Assembly (NCBI GenBank): GCA_964035795.1 | Contig: OZ038327.1 | Coordinates: 1,283,847-1,347,846, forward strand | DNA from: Pterobdella sp. o SKG-2022 | Lineage: Eukaryota; Annelida; Clitellata; Hirudinida; Piscicolidae | Direction: 5' to 3' | DNA length: 64,000 nucleotides | Shown: positions 53,701 through 64,000 of the stretch, piece by piece | How positions within the stretch are numbered: the first letter of the stretch is position 1 | How the letters are laid out: every line of letters starts with the position of its first letter | Notes under the pieces: generated by a model | What the model was told of the DNA's origin: nothing | The model's input: the letters and a program-made list of their open reading frames with translations, nothing else | The model's database searches: none | Position numbers and translations under genes: made by a program

Positions 53701-53866
53701 TGAATCCGATTTACCAATGGAGATTTAAGGAGTTCGGTTTGTTTGAGTGTACACACAAATAACCACACATACATGTAAACATACTTACACACACACAAAT
53801 AGAAATTTAAAATGTTTATACTCGCCTACACAGACATATAGACACACTGAGACCAAATAAGTTTAT

Positions 53867-53867
<1 letters not shown>

Positions 53868-53938
<71 letters not shown>
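53868..53938. repeat. (CA)n tract
   Basis: About 34 CA units within a wider CA-biased region (53740-54760) of degenerate ACACA/ACATA motifs. Confidence 0.9.
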
Positions 53939-53939
<1 letters not shown>

Positions 53940-54825
53940 TATTCATACTATAAACATATTAAGGGTTTGAAAGCTTGTACTCAAAATCACAGACCTTACG
54001 TACGCGTACAACCACACATGCACACACACAAAAACACACACACACACACTTTCCCCTAGCAGGTCAATCGTAGGTTTAAGCAAATAACAATTTCAAACAT
54101 TTCGAATTTTCTTCCGCTTGTATCTCCTTCTGTTTGTTTTAACCATATCCGTAAACATACAATAATAACAATAATAATAATAATAATATCAATAAGCGAT
54201 AATAGCACAAACACATATTTACATAAACATTCTTTTGTTCACATAAACGAAATTTCTCACACATATAACAAACACCCAAACAAAACATATACAACTATAA
54301 AACACATAAGCAATCGAAGGTACAAACAAAAATTTTTTCAAAAATCCTTAAGCACATACAAAATACACATAGTTACACATGTGTTTAAGCAAAAATAAAT
54401 CTCATACATACACTCTATACACGCACAAAGAAAAGCACAAAAACAAAGACAAAATTCACACGTATACAAACCCTCATAAAAAAATTTCACACTCACACAC
54501 AAAAGATTTTCACACATTCATAGGCTGGTAAACACACAGACATACACATAAAAACAGTTATTCAAACGAACATCGAAGGATACATTCACACATTCATAAA
54601 TACGTTAATACACATGCAAAAAGATTTATATAAACACGTCCAAACAAATAAATTCAAACACACATAAATTTATACAATTACTCACCCACATATACACAAA
54701 AAAAACATAATCACGCACATAAGCGTTTTCACGCACACAAACACAGCTGATAACATTCGAAATCTCAGTCTTCAAGCACCTGCTATAACAAAATATCATC
54801 ATCACACTCAATAATAATAATAAAA

Positions 54826-55113
54826 ATAAATGCTTGATTGTGGATCTTACTGTACCTGGAGACTACAGAATCAATGAAAAAGAAAAAGAAAAAATTGATA
54901 AGTATCAGGATCTGCGAAGAGAAGTTAGCAGACTATGGCAGCAAAAGAAAGTGCATGTGGTACCAATTGTAATTGGAGTCCTTGGAAGTATAAGAAGAAC
55001 TTCATAGGCTTTCTCCACCAATTATAAATTAATACAAATATGGGAGAGTTTCAAAATGCGGCATTACTCGGTACCGCAAGAATCTTGAGGGAAGTTCTGG
55101 AGCTGTAGGCAGA
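54826..55113 (+). mobile_element. LINE relic: 3' end of a reverse-transcriptase ORF, frameshifted
   Basis: The translation gives CLIVDLTVPGDYRINEKEKE, then KYQDLRREVSRLWQQKKV and VVPIVIGVLGSI. After a frameshift near 54994 it gives KNFIGFLHQL, a stop, and finally AALLGTARILREVLEL with the natural stop at 55106-55108. This order is the C-terminus of a non-LTR retrotransposon ORF common in aquatic invertebrates. The element is 5'-truncated and dead. Confidence 0.7.
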
Positions 55114-55425
55114 CTTAGTAAGACTCTGGTCATTAGTTATGACCCGTCTTACTAAAATTTTCTCAACAAAATGCTTGATAGATTTTATATAATAACAATA
55201 ATAATATTCATAATAAATTAACGAGGTAATTACAACAATGATGAAGATGGGGATGATGATGATGGCGGTGATGATAATGATGGTGATGGAAGAGCACAAA
55301 TGAAAATAGTTTCAATAATAATTGGATAATAATAATAACAATCATCATAATAATAAAGTTCCATTATTTTTATTTTTATCCGTTGACATTTTCCATATAA
55401 TAGTTTTTGATTGAGATCAATATGA

Positions 55426-55426
<1 letters not shown>

Positions 55427-55496
<70 letters not shown>

Positions 55497-55507
55497 TTTG
55501 TGTGTGT
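55427..55507. repeat. (GT)n tract upstream of Prickle
   Basis: About 35 GT units, ending about 150 bases before the Prickle ATG, probably in its promoter or 5' UTR. Confidence 0.9.
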
Positions 55508-55658
55508 TGTAAAAATATTCCTTATGTGCTAAGGATTTTTGTCTAGTTAATATATTTGTATTCTAGTTTATTCACACACATGTATTCACATCAAGCTCAA
55601 CAGCACACACACACACACACCCAGACTAAAATGGCGCTTGACTGATCCACTCTACAAT

Positions 55659-56156
55659 ATGTCAACTTACATAGACAACAAGCGGCCTTTGTCTGCAACT
55701 AAATATCGGCAACAATTACTACAGCATGATCAACAACAACATCAACAGCAAGTTAGACAGCAACAATATGATCACCAACAACAACAAAAACTACTAAAGC
55801 AACAACAATATGGAAAACAACCAATTCTACAAAATCAGCTTGAACAACTACCACAGCAGCAAATACAACAATGGAAAAATCAACAACAACGCTTTGAATT
55901 ACAAAAACCAACACACCAATTTCCAATTCCCCAACCTCATCCCAACTTTTCACCACTTCAAACCAACCACTCATCACCTCAATCACCCCTTGACCATCAA
56001 CAACCCCAACCATCACTCCAACCCCACCATCCATTTTCCAAACCCCATCAACAACCGTCCCTCCAACCACCCTATCTCCACCCTCCATCTGATGTCGATA
56101 GTGGATGCTCTTTAGAGGAATATTCTTGGGTACCGCCCGGTCTGACTGCTGTACAG
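55659..56156 (+). CDS. PRICKLE: Prickle, first coding exon (partial; rest beyond window)
   Basis: Prickle is a cytoplasmic PET-LIM protein of the planar cell polarity pathway. This exon encodes 166 residues from ATG at 55659 (MSTYIDNKRPLSATKYRQQL). A Gln-rich stretch (about residues 20-90) and a Pro/His/Gln-rich stretch follow. The exon ends with DVDSGCSLEEYSWVPPGLTA and V-Q, the signature that opens the PET domain in Prickle. The donor is GTACAG|GTTAGA, phase 0. The frame stays open past the donor to 56222, but the sequence there (VRGAWGRD) does not continue the PET domain, so splicing is inferred. A tiny upstream ORF (ATG GCG CTT GAC TGA, 55631-55645) precedes the start. No PET or LIM exon is seen up to 64000. 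Testin-type PET proteins lack this DSG...WVPPGL motif. Confidence 0.85.
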
Positions 56157-57224
56157 GTTAGAGGAGCGTGGGGTAGAGACGTGAAGGTGGTATTCATGGA
56201 GGTTTGGGGTAAAATGGTGTAGTAGAGGTAGAAGATGGAAGGGTTAGAAAAGGTTGGAGGAGGAATTGGAACGGGTGAGGGCTGGGGCAGTGGCAAAAGT
56301 TGTTTTTTTTAAATTGATTAAATTAGTGTCAAGGTTTTGACGGTAAAGGGATTCATAATGTAGTGATGGAGGCATAGAGGTTAGGGTGAGAGAGTAGCGT
56401 GATTCAGTCATGGTGGGGCGTGAGGGTCGCAGAATGGTGGCAGAGGTTTTGTTTGGAAGATGATTCTGTTAAGATGGGGCTAATATAAGAGTATAAAGAC
56501 CAGTCAATCAATTTTTCTATAGTTTATTTTTGTGGATACCAATATTAAACTCAGCTTTTTAAACACTGATAGTTTGTGTAATTTATGTTGAACGTTATTT
56601 TCTTGAAAAAGAAAAATTCTCTTTTTAATTACTAACATACAGTTGAACTCTTTTCCAAAATGTTTTTTTGAATGTACCTTTTTTCCATTCATTATCTTCG
56701 GCTGATTTTTTTTATTCATCTGTGTTTATCCTTTTATTTCGGTACATTTTTTAACGGAATTTTATTATTATCATTATTTTTTTTCAGTATTATTATCATT
56801 ATTCTTCTTCTTTTTATTATTATTATTATTGTTATTACTCAAATATTTCTATTAATTTTTTTATTTTTATTATTAATCTATTATTATCATTTTCTGGAAG
56901 TAGATCGCGTTTAAAAAATATTTTTGAATGTCTTTGCACTCAAAATCTAATGTTTTCCATAAGATTTTTAAAAAGTAATTGCTTTAATTAGGATACTGTA
57001 GCCAATCTATCTAGTTCTATATCTGATTTTTCCCAGTTTTGTATTGGTTTCTCTGTTTTCTCAAGATCTATCTATCGTTCATTCAGCCACCCACCTAGCT
57101 TTTTTCATCCATCCATCCACTCAGCAACTCATTTATTTATCCACAAATCCATTCATCCACCCACTCATTCAACCAACCATCCATTCATCTAACACATTAA
57201 TTCATCTCTTTACCCATCTATTTA

Positions 57225-57450
57225 TTGATTCATTCCTTCACCCATCTATCCATCTATCTATCCACTTATCTATCCCTCTATCTATCCACCCATCTAGCTA
57301 TCCATCCTCCCACTCATCTATCCATCCACCCACCCATCTATCCATCCTCCCACTCATCTATCCATCCACCCACCCATCTATCCATCCTCCCACTCATCTA
57401 TCCATCCACCCACCCACTCATCGATCCACCAGCCTCCCCTATCCACCCAT
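57225..57450. repeat. CCAT/CTAT repeats with a 40-base higher-order unit
   Basis: The block CATCTATCCATCCTCCCACT + CATCTATCCATCCACCCACC repeats about three times between 57290 and 57420. Confidence 0.8.
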
Positions 57451-57631
57451 TCATTTATTGACTTGATCAACTTTCTAATCTTTTTGATTCATCTAATCAC
57501 GCGATATATCAATTACACTTTGTTAGTCCATTAATTCCTCCATCTATTTGTTTATCTGTCTATCCCTCCATCTATTTGTTTATCTGTCTATCTGTCTGTC
57601 TATCTCTATCAATCAATCAATCATTTATCAA

Positions 57632-58106
<475 letters not shown>

Positions 58107-58404
58107 ATTAATTTATAATCTTCTCCAATAATCCCACGATTCCAATCCTTTCTCATCCCTCATGCATTGAACAAAAAAATCGATTTTTTCTAATTTTTTA
58201 TTTTGGTTTTTCATCATTAGTTTTTGATTATTATTCTCATCATCATCATCTTCTTCATCATTAACATCATCATAATCATCACCATAATCATCATCATAAT
58301 CATCTTCATCATCATCATCATCATCTTTATCATCATTTCAACAGCCTTTCTCATTTTTAATTACTCGTATCTTATTTCCTTCACTCGCTTCAATATCGGG
58401 TGAA

Positions 58405-58980
58405 AGAACGAGTGGATGAGTAGATGGATGGATAAATGGATAAATGGGTAGATGGATGGATGAATGGGTAGATGGATGGATGAATGGATGGGTGGATGGA
58501 AGAATGAATGAATGGGTAGATATAAAGATGAATAGATAGATGAATAGACAAATGGAAGGATGAATGGATTTATAGATGGGTGATTGAAAAGATGTGGAAA
58601 TGGTTGGGATATAGATAGCTTGTGGATGGGTAGATAACTGGGTGGGTTTATGGATGGATAAAATGGTTAAATGAGTGAGTAAATAAATAAATGAATGAGC
58701 TTGGAATTAGATGAATAATGCAATTGAATGGATTTCAAACAAAAATTTGAAAGAATCCAAATTTGAAAGAATCCATGGGAAACAGGATCTGAAGTGATGG
58801 AGAAGAATGAAGAGAGAAAAGAAGATTTGGCTTGATGGATGGATAAATAAAGAGATGAAAGTATAATTAGATGGAATTGAGTTTTTGAGTTTGAAAAGAA
58901 ACATGAATGGGTGGATGGATGGATGAGTGGATGGATGGATGGGTGAAAGGGGGATGAATGGGTGGGTGGGTGGATGAATA
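58405..58980. repeat. Degenerate (GGAT)n region
   Basis: TGGATGGA, GAATGGGT and related units, interrupted by unique sequence at 58680-58900. Confidence 0.8.
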
Positions 58981-59039
58981 TGCTTTTAGATAGATTGAAG
59001 TGAAGAACCTACAATAAAATAGCAAAAAAAGATTAAAAA

Positions 59040-59155
59040 GTTAGTCAAGCTGTTTCGTAAAAAAAAGAAAAAAGAAAAAAAAGAAGAAAGAAAAAAAAGA
59101 AAAAAGAAAAAAAAAGAAAAAAGAAAAAAGAAAAAAAAAAGAATGAAGAAAAAAC
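59040..59155. repeat. Polypurine tract (A/G only)
   Basis: About 95 bases of AAGAAAA-type purines on the plus strand with almost no pyrimidine (59056-59154), of the mirror-repeat kind that can form a triplex. Confidence 0.8.
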
Positions 59156-59291
59156 GTTTAGTTAAACTAAATATAGACAGATGAGTGAGGTGATGAATGG
59201 ACGAAAACTATTCAATTGAAGTTTATCAAATGGATGCCGTTTAATTGGATGATGAAAGGATGGAATTTGAAATGGATGGATAGATGGATAA

Positions 59292-59914
<623 letters not shown>

Positions 59915-60497
59915 TATTATTCAAAGGTTAAGTGAATATGGCTTTATTTACGATGCCATCAAAAGCCAGTCCACTCGTCTAGCCCCGTCTCTCAACCATT
60001 TCATTCTTTTATTATTATTGTTATCATTTTTATTATTTTTATTATTGCTATTATTATTATTTCCATTATTATTATTCTCACTGTGTTAGTTTCAAAAAAA
60101 ATTCTCACTTAGCTTATTATTATTCTTGTTGCTACAATTTCCATGGTTATTATTGCTTCTATTTTTTCCTTTTCTTTTGTTTACATACTTCTACTTGATT
60201 TATTTTTGTTTACATTTATGTTTGTTTACATATTTTGTTTACATATTTTGTTTACAATTCCAACAGATGAACCGAAATAATAAAATTATTATTAAAAAAG
60301 CAATAATAATAATCCTATTAAATTATACAAGCGCATTTTTCTATTACTTCACCAACGTTTTGTTTCATCTATTGACAATTTTACATATAAAAAATCCAGG
60401 TTTCATTCATTTATTTACTTCTTTTTATTTTTCAAACTATCTTCTTTTTTATTATCATTACCCTTTTGTTGTTAATACTATTTTTATTAACTTGTAT

Positions 60498-60510
60498 TTA
60501 TTATTATTAC

Positions 60511-60549
<39 letters not shown>

Positions 60550-61170
60550 ACTATTTATATAGCGCCAAGGAAAGCAACTAAGGCGCCCCCGTGTCAAATA
60601 TTGTTGAAAAATAGTCTAAAAAGGCATGTTTTGAGATGAGACTTAAAGGTGGCTAATGATGGTGAATTTCTAATGTAGGGTGGTAGAAAGTTCCAGACAG
60701 CAGAAGACGCATGTCTGAAATCTCGTTCGGATATTTTATTAGTGGCACTATTTTTTATGAGGTGTGTGGCAGATGATGTTTAGTAATATAATAAAGAGAA
60801 GAATTACAATAATTAAGTCTGCTGAGAACCAAACAACGAGCCAGTGTTGAAGCCATATCATTGGTGAGGAATTGACGTATGTGAGATAAAGCTCGAAGAT
60901 GATGGTTACAAGAAGGAATGACAATGTAATATGGTAGTCGAATGATAATTTCTCATCAATAGTGATTCCGAGGACTTTTAATTTTTTGATGAGCTCGATT
61001 GAAGTGAAACCAAAATTGAGATGAAAGTGATAAAAATTTATTCAGTTGTTGTGGAATGCCAATTTTTATGACTTCAGTTTTTGAAGTATTGAGTTGAAGT
61101 TTGTTCAGTAAAAACCATCTTTCAACCATTTTGAAGCAGTCAGTGAGAGTGGAAATGGAGTTTTAAAGGT
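60498..61170 (-). mobile_element. LINE relic (CR1/L2-like 3' end) ending in an AAT tail
   Basis: Minus-strand frames give LTDCFKMVERWFLLNKLQLN and TSKTEVIKIGIPQQL, then HHLRALSHIRQFLTNDMA, STLARCLVLSRLNYCNSSL, and after a deletion RDFRHASSAVWNFLPPYIRN and TFKSHLKTCLFR. This is the order seen at the end of CR1/L2/Rex-type reverse transcriptases. Stops and frameshifts show decay, and the middle of the C-terminal region is deleted. The 3' UTR ends GGCGCTATATAAATAG followed by AATAAT repeats (60549 back to 60498), a characteristic microsatellite tail. Confidence 0.7.
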
Positions 61171-61350
61171 TATGGGGGTTTATTTTTATTAGTTTATTAT
61201 TATTATTCTTTTTGTTATTATTTTTGTTATTATTAGTTTTGTCCGTGTTTTTTGTTTTTGTTTTCATTAGTATTACCATTACTTCTTTCGCCACCTAGTT
61301 TCAAAAAATTTGGAAACAACGCAAGATTACTCATAGCGTGTTTATGATCT

Positions 61351-61398
61351 TTGGTGGTGGTGATGATGATGATGATGATGATGTTGATGATGATAATG

Positions 61399-61448
<50 letters not shown>

Positions 61449-61569
61449 GATGTTGATGATGGTGATGATGGTGATGGTGATGATGATGATGATGATGGTG
61501 ATGATGGTGATGGTGATGATGGTGATGGTGATGATGGTGATGGTGATGATGGTGATGGTGATGGTGATG

Positions 61570-61601
<32 letters not shown>

Positions 61602-61612
61602 GATGATGAAGG
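61351..61612. repeat. (GAT)n / GGTGAT trinucleotide array
   Basis: GAT units with phased GGT substitutions (61490-61565). All six frames are open (Asp, Met, His, Ser runs), an artefact of the repeat. Confidence 0.9.
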
Positions 61613-61685
61613 TGAAAATGCATAGGTTTTTAGTGTGAGTGAAGTTAACATAGTTTTAGTTTTTCTTTGTTTGAGGGTGAATCAT

Positions 61686-61816
61686 AAAGAATAGATGAAT
61701 GGATAGACGGATGGATGGATTCATGCATGCATGTATGCATGAATTGATTGGTGGATGGATGGATGGAAGGATGGATAGATGGATGGATGGATGGATGGAT
61801 GAATGGTTGGATGGAT
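61686..61816. repeat. (GGAT)n region
   Basis: GGATGGAT units interrupted by CATGCATGCATG (61723-61740). Confidence 0.8.
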
Positions 61817-62488
61817 ACTAACATCTGTAAAAACTTTCAGAATTATAACCTTCGACTAGGTTTCAATTTTATTATTTCAAAAAAAGTTTTTTTTTTATTT
61901 TGATTTTATTCTTTTTATATAATTATTTTTATTCTTTCATTATTTTTCCGTTTCTCTACATATTTTTGTTTTTACAAAGAATCACCCTCATTTTGCTTTG
62001 GTATTTCCACCATTTCATATTTCCACCATTCCATATTTCCATCATTTCTATATTCTTATCATTTCATAACAAAGTTTTTTGAATATCAATAAATCAAAAA
62101 TCAACACAGAAAAATGCTTTTTTTTTTGTTTTATTATCAACAAAAAATGTTGGAAAAACCCAAATTGGAACTGATCTAACATCGCAACAAGCTACTAATG
62201 CTGTTAGCTTTACCAAAAGCTTGGTTCACTTCGATTGGCCCTTGGTTTTTAATATTTTTTTCACTGATATAAAATTTTAATAATAAAATTATAGTTTTTC
62301 GATTATAATTCTGAATAGAATAATAACTTATAATTATATTCATAATTATTAATAAACCTATATTTTTTGGTTATAATTATTAATAAAATTATAGAAATTG
62401 TATCAAATCAGTGTAAAATATATTTTAAAAATTTTCTAGATATATTTAAATAAAAAATAATTCTATATATTAAATTATAAAATTAATA

Positions 62489-62602
62489 TTCTAGAATATT
62501 CTATAATATAAAATTATCCAATAATATTCTAGAACTTTCTAGTTACTGGTTGAGAACATTCTAGAAGATATTACTTGTTAAGAACATTTTAGAACATTCG
62601 AA
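62489..62602. promoter_or_regulatory. Cluster of heat-shock-element motifs
   Basis: Four matches to alternating GAA/TTC pentamers: TTCTAGAATATTC (62489-62501), TTCTAGAACTTTC (62527-62539), GAACATTCTAGAA (62554-62566), and GAACATTTTAGAACATTC (62582-62599, one base off). This is the heat-shock-factor binding consensus. No gene is seen next to it, so it could be a degenerate ATTCTAGAA repeat. Confidence 0.4.
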
Positions 62603-63704
62603 CAGCTAACCACATCATCCCTTAACTATTTGAAGTATCCCGATTAAATTTGATTTATTGTACACGTGCATAATAATAACAACAATCAATAGAAATAAGA
62701 ACAAATAGTAGTAATAATAAGAATAAGAATAATAAAAATAGAAAAAAACAATAAGATCAATAGTAGAAATAATAAAAGCAATAGAAACAATGATTGAAAG
62801 AATAGAAATAATAGCAATAACAAAAATGATAATAGAAATAATAATAGCAATAAAAACAATGATAAGAGAAATAATAGGAATAATAACAGCAATAAAAAAA
62901 CAATAATAATAGAAATAATAATAGCAATAAAAACAGTTGGCATTGTTCTGTTCCTTGTATCTTTCCTTGTTGTTGTCTTACTGGTTGTTGAGTGATAAAT
63001 AAAATAAATAATAAATAAACAAATAACGAAATAATAAATAAATGGATAAATAAAGAATAAATAAACAAATAAAAAAAATAGTTACTCAATTAAATACTTA
63101 AATCAATAAACAGGTGAAAAATTGAAAAATAGTGAAAAAAAAAAAAAATAATTTATAATAAATTCATTCTTATTATTCTTCATTTCTGTTATTATTCTTG
63201 TTATTGTGAATTATTATTATTATTTTTATTATTATGCTTTGTTTATTTTTTATTAATATGTTTTTTCAATTTTTTTATTATGCCTTATTATTATTCTTAT
63301 TTTCGTGTTATGTTTACTTATTATTACGTGTTATTGTTTCCATTATTATTCATGTATCTTATTCTTTTTTATTTATGAATTATATTATTTTTTTTATTAT
63401 TCATGTTTTTTATTATTATTTTTATTATTCATATATTTTATTATTCTTATTATTCATGTATGTTATTTTTATTCTTATTGTTCATACTATTATTATTAAT
63501 CTTATTATTCCTATTATTATTCCTATTATTTATTTCATTATTATTTTTATTATTCATCATGTTATTATTCTTATTGTTATTATTTTTATTATTCATCATG
63601 TTCTTATTTTTATTGTTGTTCATTTATGTTATGAAGTTATTGAGAACAAAGTTCGTCTTATTGGAAAAGGAGTTATTAAAACGTTGGGTTGTAAAAATAA
63701 TAAA

Positions 63705-63737
<33 letters not shown>

Positions 63738-64000
63738 TAATAAAAATAATATTAATAATAAAAATAATATTTATAATAATAATAATGATACTAAAATTGA
63801 TAATAAAATTAAAAAAATATCAAATCACAAATAAAAAAAATAATAAAAAAATATATTAAAAATAGGAAAAACAATTAAAAAAAATGAATAATAAAAACAA
63901 TAATAATAAAAAACAGAAAAATAATCCCGAAACACCCCAGGGTTACCCCTTATTATTTCAAAATAATTTCCCGCCCATACAATCTCAGCTACTTTGGGAA

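Noticed and set aside
61331..61651. Asp, Met, His and Ser ORFs on both strands
   Set aside because: GAT trinucleotide array; all frames are open by composition.

Overview
This is a window of an animal nuclear genome. It is AT-rich, its genes are cut into many short exons with canonical GT/AG introns, and it is saturated with microsatellites. Prickle, a BTBD10-type BTB protein and a ciliary CFAP44 point to a metazoan. Two of the retrotransposon relics resemble families common in marine invertebrates, but I cannot place the species. All exon models were built by eye from splice sites, reading-phase continuity and recalled family sequence; no search was run.

Layout: three minus-strand genes stand in tandem. 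GFM1 (mitochondrial elongation factor G1; its 3' end lies beyond base 1) occupies 69-6298. CFAP44 (axonemal WD-repeat and coiled-coil protein, 50 exons) occupies 6890-23854. OPA1 (mitochondrial inner-membrane dynamin, 24 exons found, start exon not resolved) occupies 24450-31509. About 570 bases separate OPA1 from BTBD10, which is read the other way (32081-35494). Convergent to it is an SFT2D3-like Golgi membrane protein on the minus strand (38222-40368). Divergent from that is an unrecognised three-exon gene for a 1003-residue low-complexity protein (41529-45038).

From 45 to 55.6 kb I see no gene, only microsatellites, a 42-base minisatellite, a hairpin element and two LINE relics. The first coding exon of a Prickle gene lies at 55659-56156. 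The rest of the window (56.2-64 kb) appears to be one long Prickle intron, holding a 620-base GATA array, a LINE relic ending in an AAT tract and a cluster of heat-shock-element motifs.

The genes do not form one pathway. GFM1 and OPA1 both serve mitochondria, CFAP44 cilia, and Prickle planar polarity. As I recall the human map, GFM1, CFAP44, OPA1 and PRICKLE2 all sit on chromosome 3, so the block may be a remnant of old animal linkage. The most novel material is the low-complexity gene, a dispersed family of small nested palindromes in introns, two fold-back elements, and two decayed exon copies inside CFAP44 introns.
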